Positions 31,694-43,303 of a stretch of DNA of 64,000 nucleotides are shown here, one piece after another (the stretch's first letter is position 1; each line of letters opens with the position of its first letter). The notes under the pieces are model-generated. The model searched no databases. It saw only the letters and a program-made list of their open reading frames with translations, and had not been told where the DNA came from. A program made the position numbers and the translations under genes. Source of the DNA: Neurospora tetrasperma FGSC 2508 (lineage: Eukaryota; Ascomycota; Sordariomycetes; Sordariales; Sordariaceae); the NCBI RefSeq assembly GCF_000213175.1, contig NW_009799179.1, positions 9,060,480 to 9,124,479 of the forward strand, written 5' to 3'.

Positions 31694-32586
31694 TTATGAC
31701 CTCCGAATCGGTAGTCCCCCAACAAATGACCACAGCCAGGCGACACTTTCCCATCCCACTCTGCCGAGCCAAGCGGAAACAGTGCTGCGGACCCATAGGA
31801 CTTCGTGAGGATGCAGACCGCACATGTTGGATAGGAGTTGGGTGACCGCAGGTGTCACAATCTTGTGGTTGTTCTCTCTCAATAGCCGTCGATCCGAAGA
31901 GAGACCATCGTTAATGCGCTGAGTCTGTTGCACGGGTGTGGGACATATTGTATGGGAGGTGGGAAGTGTGGATGCTGTGACGGTGGCCTTGGTGTCTTTG
32001 GGTTGCTGGAATGTCTGCCGTGGCTTTTTGCTAAGACGCCATGCACTGAAGATCTGTAATGCCACAAACACCGTGATGGCCAAGCAAGCGGTTGACCACC
32101 ATTTCCTCAATCGCGGGTTTTGCTAAAGCAAGATGTTATTAGCAAGCGTACCAATATCGAGAAGTCACTCGTAGTCAGAGACTTACCTTGTACCATGCTG
32201 AGCATTTCTGCATGTGAATAGCAATTTTTCTTACAAAAGTTAGCGCATGGATTCCATAAGTACAAGTGATATTCAACTTACGCAGAGATTCTACTTACAT
32301 TGTTGAGTCGTCGGGAGATCTCTCCGAGAGTGGTGCAGATGGCGTGGATCTCCGCCATCTTTCGAGGGAGAAGAAAACAAATGCCTGGGAGGATCGAGAT
32401 ACAAATGAAGAGAGAAGGGAGTAGAGGCCAAATGAGGTAGATGGGATCAATCCGTTTGAGGAGGTCTTTTGCGCTGCTGATGGGTTGGTTTAGCGGAGTG
32501 GCAGAGGAAAAGCCGCCAGGAGTGATCGCGGAACTCAAGAGTCTAGTTTTCACGAGGACCCCAACAAGACTGAGGAAACAAAACAT
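31694..32586 (-). CDS. small multi-pass membrane protein with a 21-nt microexon
   Basis: Three exons, all joined in phase 0: 32586-32299, 32207-32187 and 32122-31694, giving 245 residues. Both donors are GTAAGT. Intron 1 has CTAAC about 30 bases before acceptor CATGCAG, and intron 2 has GCTAATAAC before CTTTAG. The middle exon codes only KCSAWYK. Hydrophobic segments lie at the N-terminus (FCFLSLVGVLV), in YLIWPLLPSLFICISIL, and in the third exon (STACLAITVFVALQIFSAW). The C-terminal part contains CGLHPHEVLWVRSTVSAW and ends VGGLPIRRS. I do not recognise the family. The quality of the four splice sites makes the model fairly good, although skipping the microexon would also keep the frame, and the 3' end could extend further by another intron. 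Confidence 0.55.
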
Positions 32587-33259
32587 GGTCCATGTGATAA
32601 TGGTGACTCTGAATTAAGACATGGAAAGAGAAAGTTACGAAGACGGATGGTGTGGGCTTGTCTTGTACTTATAAGTTCTAAGGGCGGAGTTTTGGCATCA
32701 CGACTTTCCTTCCAGATTGGGAGGTGCAGGATGCAGTACTGTTAAATAGATGTACCGTCCAGACTGAAACCAACATCCATAAATAAACAAATTTGCCCGT
32801 TGCTTCCGCCGTGGATGAGGCAGGCATTCTGGTGGCGACCGAGAGTTGAGGACATTCGCTGGTCCGTGAGTCCGAAGAAGCCATGCTGATGCATCAGGTG
32901 GAAGGGCGGTAGGTCGCCTTGCGACCTGGCTGATGATTCGCGAGCAGCGGTATGCCGAATCTGTAACTGAGTATGGGACACCGATAGGTATTGCTTCAGC
33001 CACGAATGATCATGTCGACGCCTGGAATGGCTGGTTATAGCCACAACTGTCGGCACCGTTCACATTTGACGGACCTTGAATGCACATGAGTTCTTGAAAT
33101 GCTCCTGAGGAGCCCTGCTTGAAAAAAAAAGGGGTTTACACCTTTTTCTCAACTCTCGCTGATCAAGCAGGGGGTCAACTCTTGCCTGGGGAACATACGA
33201 GTGTCGGGCATTACATCCCTACCTCTATGTGAAGAGCTTTGCTGGCGAGTCCGCTGGCG
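32587..33259. other. intergenic region
   Basis: There are 670 bases between two minus-strand genes. This is the promoter side of the membrane-protein gene and the 3' side of PRP38. No repeats or coding regions are supported. Confidence 0.5.
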
Positions 33260-34126
33260 TTACTCTGGTCCGTCGATATCCATTCTTTCCCCGCCATTGC
33301 GGTCTTCCGGTGTTCTTGACCTCGATCTCGTCCTTGACCTTCTCCTCGTCACCGGCGATCGGGACCGCGAATAAGATGTCGACCTCGACCTGGACCTAAG
33401 CGTACGCGATCTTGACCGTGACCTTGATCTGACCTCTCCCTCGCTTTCGCTGCCGTTATTATTCTGCTCTTCCTCTGCCTTGCGCATTGCCTCATCCTCC
33501 TCTTCTAAGAGATCTTCTATGTTCCCCAAGGGACTGACCCGTGGTTCAAGTATGTCCAGATCTTCCAGGATGTCTCGCTTCCGCATCTTCCACAGACTCG
33601 TCGCGCAAACGCGATCTTTGGTCAATAGGTCATCAACAAAGACATCCATATACGTCAGACTAGTGCCGTTTCTACCCTTCCTCCTCAATTTCCGCCTGTC
33701 CTCTAGAAACGGCTCCAACGTCTTGTACACATCCTGGTCCTTCCTCGTGAGACGGATATAAAACAGCGCCAGCGCGCGTAGATATTTGAACTTTTCGCCG
33801 CCAAATTGTAGATACTCGTTGAGGATGTCGTCTGAGGGCGCGAGCTGCAGCAGCTTGAAGGCGAGGCAGAGGAAGGGCGAGGGCTTCTGGACGGTGCCAT
33901 AGACGCCGCCAATGAAGTCAACGTGCTCGACAACACGATCCACAATGTCTGCTTCGTTGACACCGAAACACTGCTCCTTGTAGAAGTAACTGTCGATGAT
34001 GCGTTCGCGAACCGCCTTCTCCATTATGGTGGCCGGGTTGAGGCCGTTGGGAGCGAGCGGGCCTGAGGAGCCACGCTCGTCGAGGAAGCGTCGCTCATCG
34101 GCACGGTGAAATTCGGATTTGCTCAT
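33260..34126 (-). CDS. prp38: pre-mRNA splicing factor Prp38
   Basis: This single exon encodes 288 residues. Prp38 is a tri-snRNP/B-complex spliceosome protein needed for activation, when U4 is released. The PRP38 domain fills the N-terminal ~190 residues: GLNPATIMEKAVRERIIDSY, EHVDFIGGVYG, PSPFLCLAFKLLQL, KFKYLRALALFYIRLTRK and YMDVFVDDLL are its conserved blocks. An acidic stretch (DLLEEEDEAMRKAEEE) follows, and then an Arg/Ser-rich tail of alternating RS dipeptides ending MDIDGPE. The RS tail is typical of metazoan and filamentous fungal forms and is absent from the short yeast protein. The start MSKSEFHRADERRF is the only reasonable one. The gene is divergent from the gene at 34792. Confidence 0.95.
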   Translation of the reverse strand: MSKSEFHRADERRFLDERGSSGPLAPNGLNPATIMEKAVRERIIDSYFYKEQCFGVNEADIVDRVVEHVDFIGGVYGTVQKPSPFLCLAFKLLQLAPSDDILNEYLQFGGEKFKYLRALALFYIRLTRKDQDVYKTLEPFLEDRRKLRRKGRNGTSLTYMDVFVDDLLTKDRVCATSLWKMRKRDILEDLDILEPRVSPLGNIEDLLEEEDEAMRKAEEEQNNNGSESEGEVRSRSRSRSRTLRSRSRSTSYSRSRSPVTRRRSRTRSRSRTPEDRNGGERMDIDGPE

Positions 34127-34791
34127 GTTCTTGTCGTGTGTAGGTCAAAGTACGCGCAGGGCGTAGAGTATTCGGTGATTGTAGTTTCACAATATTGATG
34201 TTGCGCACAGTTGGGGGGTTTGGTTTCCTACGGACAGGAAGAGAACCAAAAAAAGGTTGTTGCCGGTGGAATTCGAGGTCGAAGTTCAGTGATTGACAAC
34301 GCCAAGTCTCACAAGTAACGCGACGGGAGTGTTGGCGGCAGGCAATTCACTGCGCCAAGCCGCCAATCGTCATACTTGTACTGGTTATCGATAAGCGATA
34401 AACGCCCAGGGTCCCAAGTGCCCCTCGTACCTCTACTTGTACTGTAACTGGCGGTGTTGAGCTGTTGTGCCAGTGACACAGTTGAGATCTTCCAATGAAG
34501 CGACAAGCGACAGCGTCAAGCGCGATGTGCGGCACGTGAAAGGAGGGGCTGGGAGAGACGGGGGAGAAGACATGAGGATGGAGACGGGAATGTCACGGTG
34601 GAAATACACGTTGTTAATGCACAAGAACACCAGGACTCCAGGTAACCTGCATGTGTAGTACGTACCTCACGCTCATTCAATGTTTTCTTTTTTTTTTCGG
34701 TGGTGATAATTCCACGTTTTGTTTACAATCGCACATCGGCTTCAGTTCGAAGTGCATCTGAAAGCCTCACTCAAGCCTCAGCAAACTCTCC
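34127..34791. other. divergent intergenic region
   Basis: There are 665 bases between PRP38 (minus) and the Gln-rich membrane protein gene (plus); both promoters should be here. A T run near 34687-34698 is the only simple repeat. Confidence 0.5.
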
Positions 34792-35631
34792 ATGCGCTGT
34801 GTGCATACTCCTCGCAGCAGCCAACAAACAGTACCTTGGATAAAACACTATGCTACTCACTTCGGCCCAAGTATCAATCGCTTTCTCATCGGGCATCGGT
34901 ATGCATCTCCCACTAACGGACCTCCTTGTCCAAACAGTACGTTCATCCGACTGACGTGGTCACTTTATCTGGCAACAGTATTTATCTTCACTGCAGCCCT
35001 CTTTCTAAGCGGGTATGCAATCCAGCAGCGGACACTGCGGGACCTCCGCGCGGCCATCAAGCCAACTCCAAGGCCATCCCCAAGAACATATTTGCCCGAT
35101 CAGTTTAAAAAGATGACCACCGAATTACCTGATGGCACCATTGTCCCGGTACAAGACGATGGGGTTGTGATAGAGATCAAACCCACTCCGCCCAGTGAGG
35201 TTCACCAAACATCGGAAACAGAAGACGAGAACCGACAGAAGCCAATACCGGCACCACAGCCAGCGCAAGAGTCAGCGACAGAGAAGACGGAAATAAAAAA
35301 GACATCATCAGCAAGGGCCAAAAAGTACAGAGAACAACAGCAACTGAAGAAGCAGCAGCAGCAGCACATGCAGCAAGAGGGCTTGGTTGTTCAGCAAGGA
35401 CAGCAACAACAAGAACAAGATTTCAGCAAGACACCAAACCAGGCAGAACAACAAGAGACAAGCGGAAGCACCCCGATCGAAATCCCCGAAGGAATGCTCG
35501 AACACCCCGATCCGGACAAGCGCGCCGAGAAAGCAGTCAGCCCGGCAGAAAGGCGAAGGCTGATCAAAGAAGAGATCAAGAGGCTGGCGCAGCCTGAGGA
35601 GAGAGGGTATTATCAACGACGACTGTGGTGA
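34792..35631 (+). CDS. single-pass, Gln-rich hypothetical protein (mitochondrial?)
   Basis: The frame codes for 279 residues. The N-terminal ~50 residues are rich in Arg, Ser and His with no acidic residue, compatible with mitochondrial import. One clear membrane helix follows (SLYLATVFIFTAALFLSGYA), then a basic loop (QQRTLRDLRAAIKPTPRP) and a long hydrophilic tail with Gln runs (LKKQQQQHMQQ, QQGQQQQEQ). It ends in a charged helix (SPAERRRLIKEEIKRLAQPE) and GYYQRRLW. Within it, 34899-34937 looks like an intron (GTATGC, CACTAAC, AACAG) but is only 39 bases and a multiple of three, so the protein is 279 residues unspliced or 266 if it is removed. I do not recognise the family; the C-terminal conserved-looking end suggests a real inner-membrane protein. 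Confidence 0.7.
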   Translation: MRCVHTPRSSQQTVPWIKHYATHFGPSINRFLIGHRYASPTNGPPCPNSTFIRLTWSLYLATVFIFTAALFLSGYAIQQRTLRDLRAAIKPTPRPSPRTYLPDQFKKMTTELPDGTIVPVQDDGVVIEIKPTPPSEVHQTSETEDENRQKPIPAPQPAQESATEKTEIKKTSSARAKKYREQQQLKKQQQQHMQQEGLVVQQGQQQQEQDFSKTPNQAEQQETSGSTPIEIPEGMLEHPDPDKRAEKAVSPAERRRLIKEEIKRLAQPEERGYYQRRLW

Positions 35632-35867
35632 GACAGTAATGCATGGGGCCACTCCAATGGTGACAGAATACCACCTGATCCATGTACAACCTCCAGCTGG
35701 TCTTGAGGATGGATTGCCGTGGATATAAATGGGACGTTTCTGGTACGTGTACATCCTGTCAATGAGTGTCTTGTTTCCTCGACATATTGTCGCTACGAAG
35801 TCTTTACGAATGAAATGACCATGTATTCTTTGACTTTCTAGTGCATTCCTGATATCTAAACAAAGGA

Positions 35868-35891
35868 CCCCCCCCCCCCCAAAAAAAAAAA
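35868..35891. repeat. C13-A11 homopolymer junction
   Basis: Thirteen C residues are followed directly by eleven A residues, downstream of the gene ending at 35631. Confidence 0.9.
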
Positions 35892-38800
35892 GCGATTACT
35901 TTTTCGATCAAAACGCCCCCCCTTGTACCAAACGCCTTCCCTAGCTGCTCAAATTGGAAGGATGGAGAGATAGTTGAGCCCTGCATCGAGGAAAGCACCC
36001 CTTTCGCTGCCCGACCTTCCTTCAGTCAAGTTCAAGCTGGTTTGTTTTACCCAGTTCCGAATCCTCATCAATGCATCCGCTGCATCTCCTCATCTTTCTT
36101 TCAGTGTCGTGTTCCCAATTATTGCGGCCTTGTAAACCTGTTCCCCGCTTGCCCGTTCCTTCCTCTTTCTCGAGAGTCATTCCGCAGACGTCTATGTTTC
36201 TCGGATCGTACCAAGCACTCCAACCAATCACTGCCTTCTGTCTAACAACGACTGCTGCGAAGACCTCGCTGAACTTTGAGAGCTACTCCTAGAACTAGCC
36301 GTGTTCTTAGCCAGTCGCGTCGAAGAGGATCCTATCCAGAGGTCCATATGCTCGGGTAGGAGACCACGGCTGAGTGAAGCACCGCTCTTTTGCAACTACG
36401 AGGTGGAAGGCATTAAGTCAGCTCGCCATTCTTTGTCCACCAAGGCTTCCTCATCACATGGAGCTACCTACCATGCACATCTTGCATCGGTCACCGAACC
36501 TCATTACCACATTGTTGCAACGGATCGAACCCTGCAAAAGGTCAGGTCAACACCTGGACGCCGTGGTTGAGTAGGGGGTGGACTAACGTAATAGTTTGCG
36601 CAATAACATCCGTCCATCTCGTCTGTTGGCAAATGTTCAGATATTGGAGGGTCTATCAGGTGGAAAGCAGTCGAGAGGTCTGGACGGGGTCGCTGTTTTA
36701 GATGCAAAGCGAATAACTGATAACAGAGGAAGATTGACTGAATAGGAAAGACGATGCTGTCTGATGGTGTCAAGTGGAATGTCTATGATGTGGTTGATGA
36801 AGAGCAATACAGGGAAAAAGCGGCAATCAAGATGTCTATAAGCCGAAGCTTGACCAGATCAAGAAGCAAGATGTTGGGAGCTAGGAAAAAGGGGACCAAG
36901 CAGACTATTATACAAACCTCAGGAAGGCGAAGAGGAGGAGGAAGGAGGTCAATTGACAAGGTCATGGTCATGGCAACGCCAACAGGGCAAGGGCCAACAA
37001 CTGGTACCAGCAGAGATCCAGCAGCGCTTCCTGTCGTTCGCGTACAGGATTATGAAAATACACTGTTAGATGATTGCGTGGTAACATCATACTCAGCAGT
37101 ATGTTATAATGCCGACTTGCATGTAATGCACCCAAGTTTCAAAGACAGAGAGCTCTTTCTCAAAGTTACGTACCGCGCATCCCAACATCGCCTCACAACG
37201 TACATGTGCTTGATAACAAGCATCGGAGATAGCATTAGCAAATGGCGTTTCATCCTTCGAAAATCGAGCGGCCCTCCAGGAGTTCTAGAACACACACTGG
37301 CGCCCAATACGCCAGCCCACCGCAACCAAAATTATTAGAGACAAAGGAATGCACCTAGAAAACAAAGGGACGGAGGAGAGGGGTAAGGCGCGGGACAACC
37401 AGGATGGACAAAGTAGCAACAGCTGCTCTTTCCGCAGAGCATATGTCAAAAACTGCGTGAAGTCGATAGAGCAAACGGTAAGCAGGCCTCGGATGTCTCC
37501 TGGGCAGATGCCATGTCCCATCAGCATAATTTGAAACCCTCGCTGCTTCGCGTTTTCTTCTCGCTTTCTCCCATTTCCATTTCAACCCGTCATCCCTGAC
37601 GCAACCGCATCGCCACTGTCTCCTCGTAATCGTTCTCCAACTTGGACCGACGGTCACCGATAGAGACACGCCGCTTTTCCTTTCATCGTCGTCATCGGCC
37701 CCGGCAATGACAAGGGGTATGGAGTCTGCGGCAATGCTACCCGAAACGATCGCTCAACCCAAAATAACAACACAACCAACGATGTGCACCATTTGTTTCC
37801 AAAAAGACCGAGTCAGCCATAGGGCAGTACCGCATGCGATCTGTCCTACGATAAAAAGCCCAAATCGCCCTTCTCCCGGTCAAACGGGAATGGTTCCTCC
37901 CGTTATTATCCACATACGATGGGAGAAAACATCATCCAGCCATTCAAGCAGCAGTTGCAACTCCAACGTTGTGTCTCCTCAACCACACAACAACTCTCAA
38001 TGTTCGCATCCTCAGCACCCATCGACGTCTCAACCCCATACGATCAAGGGCCCTGTCGTGATCCCTGACGGAACTCCGTGCAAGTCCATTTTAAGTCGAT
38101 GACAACCACTGCCATTCAGATCATCACCCACAACAATACAAAGATCCCCGTATCGTCCACCACATGCACGTGTCGACTTCCCAGACTACCACTCGTCCAT
38201 TGCTCTCAGAGTATCACAGCATCCTCCACACATCCCCCCGCCTCATAGTCATCCAGTCTTCCAGTCCTCCAGCTCCTCCATACTCCTCATACCCCAATTA
38301 TCCACGATCCTCCATAATATCATCCATCATCCTCCACACAACGGGACATGGAACCCAACTTCTGACCTTCAGTCCCATTTGCTTCTTAAAACTGCACTGC
38401 TACCGTTACACTTGCATGTATAGCCATGGCGCTTCGAAGCTACCTTACCCGTATGCATGTCAATTTGGTATTTTGAGATGTGATGGGATAGCCCAAGCCC
38501 CAAATCTGCCCCATCTTCCTCCAATTCTGTTCGTGAGTGGTTAATGATTCAGTCCCCGAGTCCTAACCAGATGGTCCGAACGGGAGTGGATACAGTTAAT
38601 ACTGTTGGTATGTGATGTAAACAGCGGTTAGACGTAAAGGAAGCAAACTAAGGCCAACAACAGTTGATAGGAGACAAAAAGTGAAGCCTATTTCACTCAT
38701 CCACCATCCCGCCGCCCACTTGTTACTCTAGACACTCTTGGTTAACCTCGACAAGTTGAATCTATACATAGCATTCCCTTTTTGCATCGGGGGGAACTTG

Positions 38801-38954
38801 TGCTAAATCGCCACTATCTTACGATCTTTCGTGTGTTATTTAGGTAAACTATTGATCTATCACTTAACTTCTAAACTGCCTCTCGACCTGTCTAGTATAG
38901 TGTACGCTGGCGACTGAATTGATACCTACCTCTCTATATTAGTTTTCGCCCCTC

Positions 38955-38980
38955 TCTCCCTCCCTCCCTCCCTCCCTCCT
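38955..38980. repeat. (CCCT)n microsatellite
   Basis: A run of about six CCCT units in the gene-free interval. Confidence 0.85.
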
Positions 38981-39042
38981 CTTCCCTCGGCAAGCCCCCA
39001 CCACCTTTTTTCGTAGCAACACAGCGTAGCTTTCAGGGTCTT

Positions 39043-39064
39043 GCAGCAGCAGCAGCAGCAGCAG
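39043..39064. repeat. (CAG)n microsatellite
   Basis: Seven CAG-type units lie in the gene-free interval. A short ACCGG repeat (39200-39217) and a GACT repeat (39293-39311) lie nearby. Confidence 0.85.
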
Positions 39065-42000
39065 GCATTAACTACAACAACAACGAATAGGCCCCGTCCG
39101 TCTCTATGAAACCCTACGAGAATAACATTGCAAAATCGTACAGATAAATCCCTCCCTGTATTGCACAGCCCGCTTCTTTGAATCTGTCTGGCCTGATCCG
39201 GACCGGACCGGACCGGTGAAAGATGGGAAGCGTCCGTCCGTCTAGATGCCTCCTCCGCGGTACGAACGATTACGGAACGGGAACCATCGGGACTGACTGA
39301 CTGACTGACTGATGGAACTGACTGAATCGTGGGTTGGTCTATAAAGACCCACCGACTTGACGTAGAACCGGCAGAACGGCAAGCCCGGACCCCCGGGCTC
39401 ACCGACCCGGAGATAACGGGAACGGGAACTACGGACTGGGTGGTCCCCTTTGATCGATCACGGTCTGGGCCTTTGATGATGGACTATTATGTACATAATA
39501 AATACTTCCAGAGATCACTGCCACGGTGATAAGACATGCATGAGAGACGGAACTTATCGAGGTCTAGTATAGGCGTCTTATCACCTTAGAAGGTACACTA
39601 GACGTAGAAAGTCGTTCACGTGTGTACTTGAATGAGTCCAAGGAACTGTATCCCTCATCTTACTTGAACATTGTCCTCGTCATATAGATTCGTCATATCA
39701 AGATACATGGCAACAAGCACCACAGAAGCATCGTGGCCGGGACTCTAAAGACCAAGACTATTCTGCTTCTTCCTCTATTGATACTAATCGTACATCCCAA
39801 CTTCAACCGCATGTCTCCTGAGGGTAGCCCATATGTATACATGTATCGGTTGTTCGTACACGTTCTGTCAGCGAAAGCGTTACGCACCCTCGTCCAAGAC
39901 AGCAACTCAGAAAAAAATGGGGATATGAACGACAACGAATAAAAGAATCAATGAAAGCAAAGAAAAAAAAACAGATGACAATGACACGGGAGGGCCCTCA
40001 GATTAGCTCTCTTAAGTTCTCACTGACAACACGAGCCAAATCTCCTTTCAGTGATAGAAAGGTTGTTTGTAGACCTATAGCTCTGCTGCCTGCAAATTTG
40101 GCTTTTTGGAATTCGGTCATCACCGGGCTCCGTGTTCATTGTTTGGGAAGAGAAAAAGGGGAAAGGTATAAGGCTCTCTCTCTCCATCTCGTTCCAAGGC
40201 CCCCAGGCAGAGTGTAAAGTCTACCTGCAAACCCCCTCCGATTGAAAACTACAGTTTTATCCGTCATCGGTGCTGCTCTAGACGCAAAAAGAGGCGCCCT
40301 GTCTTCCCTACAAGCCTTCCGTCGTTGAAAACAGAAAGCGAGAGAAGCAAGCACGATCCTCTGCATCGGCGCACCTCTGGCCGTTGGTTTATCGTCATTG
40401 CGGGCTGCAGACAGATAACTGAGGGATGAAAACAGTGACAGGGAAATATGGAAGTAGGGAGAGGGAGTGATAAAAGCCAGGAGGACAGTCCGCCCATGAC
40501 CATGGTGTAGTAGGGTAACGTACCTCGCGCGAAGGGGAATACTCGTGCAGCAAGCACATGAAAACCCTTCTGCCTCACGCTTATAATTGGACACGAACCC
40601 TTGCTGGTGAAGTCGAGAGTTTCGGTGAGAGTAACTTTCCCAGCCAGGCATCGTGGCGGCAATGGTAGTGCTTGGTGCGCGGTGCGCGTCCCAGCTACTC
40701 CAAGTTGTGGAAAGGACGGCCACACTAACACTTGTTCTTCATCCAGACGCCTGCAAAGATGATCCTGTCGCTCTGGACCAAGGCCGACTGATAACCTCGA
40801 CAGCTAGCAGAGCGTATCTCGCATGATGCCCGTCTTGGAAAACCAAAACGGGACATCCAGCCTTGCGGCAACCAAGCCCCGATCCTTCCATAGGGTAAGG
40901 GGTTCGTAACTTCTGGTTAAGAACCACTCCATGGGTAGGATTCGGCGATTTATAAGGCTGGCTGTGAGACGTTCATGCTGGGTAGACGGTTGAGGCTACA
41001 GCCGGACCGGGTCCAGAGCAGAGGACCAGGTGTACACATGTCCGGATGGGGGGTGGTTGTGACCTGATGAGGAAGGGAGGAGAGGAAATGTTAAAGTATG
41101 GTGGAAGTAGTGCAGAAAGTTGTGGGGTACGAGTTGTCGAAGAGGTCTGCTCAGATATCCGTTCTTGTTGGGCTTTCATCTTCTGCCAGATGGTTCGTCG
41201 ACTCCTCGAAGAGGGAAGATGCCCCTATCGGTAGAATCAAGACACCCTGAATTGTGATGGTCTTCTTCACTGCAGGGCCCCATGAGGAGATGAAAGAAGT
41301 GGCAATTGAACTAGAAAGTGGTAAGTGAGTTCGTGATAGGTAGCTGAAGGTGTGACTTGAGGAGGGGTGGTTGTGATTCGAAGAGGGTTCGTTGCCAGGC
41401 GCTGATAGATTGAGGTTGCAGAAATGAAGGGTCGAAAGCATTGACGAAGGAATGGGAATATAGGAAAGGATGGTGATTAGAATGTTGGCTCGCTCCATAG
41501 GTAGACCTCGGTTCGCATGCTTATTCAAAAGAGCGATGTGCATCCTCGCGCATCGCCGCCACGCCAGACGTGGGAGGAGTTGCTCAGCTGGAAGCCAAAC
41601 CAAACCGAGCCTCTCAAGTTTGCAGTGACTTCCAAAGTCGCGCGATACTGCGGCAACGGAGTAGAATCCCACGTTCTAAGGGTGGCTGTAAATTTTCGTG
41701 GTTCGAATGGGAGAAGTTTGAGGTGTAGAGGTAATCAATCTGGTGACTGTTGGATGCAGGTCGAGATTCAGGACGGACGCGTTCGAATTGCGGCGCCCGT
41801 TAATCATCTGCAGTGGAGCTCGGGCCACAATCACAGAAACGCCACACCACCAAACAAACGAGGCATCACAGCCTTGCAGCCTTCTGTTTTGTACACTACC
41901 AGTACATCATCTTCGAATTTCCGGCAATACGTAAAATCCACGGCTGGCCACAGTTCAGTTAGACCTCCCACTGCGCCTTCAATCTCCAGCCGATCCTACT

Positions 42001-42089
42001 TGCCTCGTCTCAGGAGCAAGCTTAGGTTATCAATCACAATACCTTTCGACGCCTAATTTCCCCCGCGCAACCCATAACCACCATCCAAA

Positions 42090-42884
42090 ATGGTATGTTC
42101 CTGATTAATCCCACTGTTCGACTCTTCCATCTGTACAATCCGTGTACTAAACAATGTCCCAACCCAGGCACGCAACTCCGAAAAAGCCCAGTCGATGCTC
42201 TTCCGCTTTCGCGAAGCGCAAGCCGCCGACCTGGGCATCATCGACGCCGGGCGCACGCGCCGCCCGCGCTCCATCACCGAGCAAGACAGCATCCCCGCAT
42301 GCGAAAAGTGGCGAGGCCAAGTCCTCAAGGAAATCTCCCGCAAGGTGTCTCGCATCCAAGACCCAGCCCTATCCGACTACCAGATCCGCGACCTCAACGA
42401 TGAGATCAACAAGCTCATGAGAGAAAAACACATGTGGGAGGTGCAGATCCGCAACCTGGGCGGACCGAACTACATGCGTTCGGGAGGGAAGGTGTACGAC
42501 GAAGCCGGGCGGGAGATACCTGGTGGAGGGAGGGGGTACAAGTACTTTGGCAGGGCGAGGGAGTTACCCGGTGTGAAGGAGCTGTTTGAGGCGGCGGCGA
42601 GGGCGAAGCAGGATGATGAGAAGCCGTTGGAGACGAGGGATGATCTGAGGAAACAGGTGGATGCGGCGTATTACGGGTATGCGCCAGACGAAGAGGACGA
42701 GAAGCTGTTGGCGTATGAGGCGGCAAGGGAGAGGCAGGCGTTTGAGAACCTGGCGAAGGCGGCGGCGGGATTGGAGCCGCCTCCTGGATGGGAACCGTTG
42801 CCGGAGTGGGAGCTTCCTACGATGGAGGAGGTTGCGCAGGAGCTTATTGACAGGAGGAGGAGGAGGCTGTTGGATCAGTTGTAG
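42090..42884 (+). CDS. isy1: pre-mRNA splicing factor Isy1
   Basis: The first coding exon is only the ATG (42090-42092), followed by a 75-nt intron (donor GTATGT, branch ACTAAAC, acceptor CCCAG). Exon 2 is 42168-42884. The protein has 239 residues and starts MARNSEKAQSMLFRFREAQA, the family's hallmark N-terminus, which proves the join. Isy1 belongs to the Prp19-associated (NTC) spliceosome complex and contacts the catalytic RNA core around the first step. Other family blocks seen are KWRGQVLKEISRKVSRIQDP, LSDYQIRDLNDEINKLMREK, WEVQIRNLGGPNY and GYKYFGRARELPGVKELFE. The C-terminus is acidic and ends IDRRRRRLLDQL. The protein is complete. A start at the internal ATG 42195 would lose the conserved first nine residues. 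Confidence 0.95.
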
Positions 42885-43303
42885 CCTGGCTATGACTGAA
42901 ACGACTTGCAATTGGGTGTGAGAAAAGGAGAAGGGGGCACATGTCGGTTGCACGGGTATGGTGATGGTTCGTTTTGTAGCATTTACACGGATACGGCGCG
43001 GCGTTCAAGGCGCAAAGTAATGGGATACATGATACTTTGGCGGGTTCAACAACCAGGTTCAGCTCAAGTGCTGGGTTTATATTCGTTTTGCGCACAGTAC
43101 TCGCTATGTTACCATTGTTATTTACATTCTGAAATCATTATCCCGTTCATAATTCATATTCGATCCCACAATCCAACCTAGTCATCAAGAAATAGACGCC
43201 GCCAATGTGACATATCCCGTACCGCATGACCGAGCCCCGTCTCAGGTCGCCGTGCCTTCAGTTTCCCATGCCAGTGAGATTATGAACAATATGGCTGCTG
43301 TGC
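42885..43303. other. convergent 3' intergenic region
   Basis: There are 419 bases between the isy1 stop and the end of the phosphoesterase gene on the other strand. It contains 3' UTR sequence of both; no repeat or gene is seen. Confidence 0.5.

Larger units (their letters stand above)
35632..42089. other. 6.5-kb interval with no supportable gene
   Basis: This is the longest gene-free stretch in the window. Frames up to about 195 codons exist on both strands (for example near 36754-37338 and 40136-40723), but they overlap one another, have low-complexity or random-looking composition and lack splice partners. The interval holds a C13/A11 junction, CCCT, CAG, ACCGG and GACT microsatellites, and otherwise ordinary-looking unique sequence that is not especially AT-rich. 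It could contain long non-coding RNA, a long regulatory region for isy1 or the gene at 34792, or genes with many small exons that I cannot see. Confidence 0.5.

Noticed and set aside
36754-37338. 194-codon frame in the gene-free interval
   Set aside because: No domain, no splice partners, mixed composition; could be chance. It would need transcript support.
37707-38102. 131-codon frame in the gene-free interval
   Set aside because: Ser/Pro/Gln/His low complexity without a recognisable family; competing frames are equally open.
40136-40723. 195-codon minus-strand frame
   Set aside because: Random-looking composition with overlapping open frames on the same strand (40264-40731).
41517-42056. 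179-codon frame just upstream of isy1
   Set aside because: Ends next to the isy1 start and likely covers its promoter and leader; no family features.
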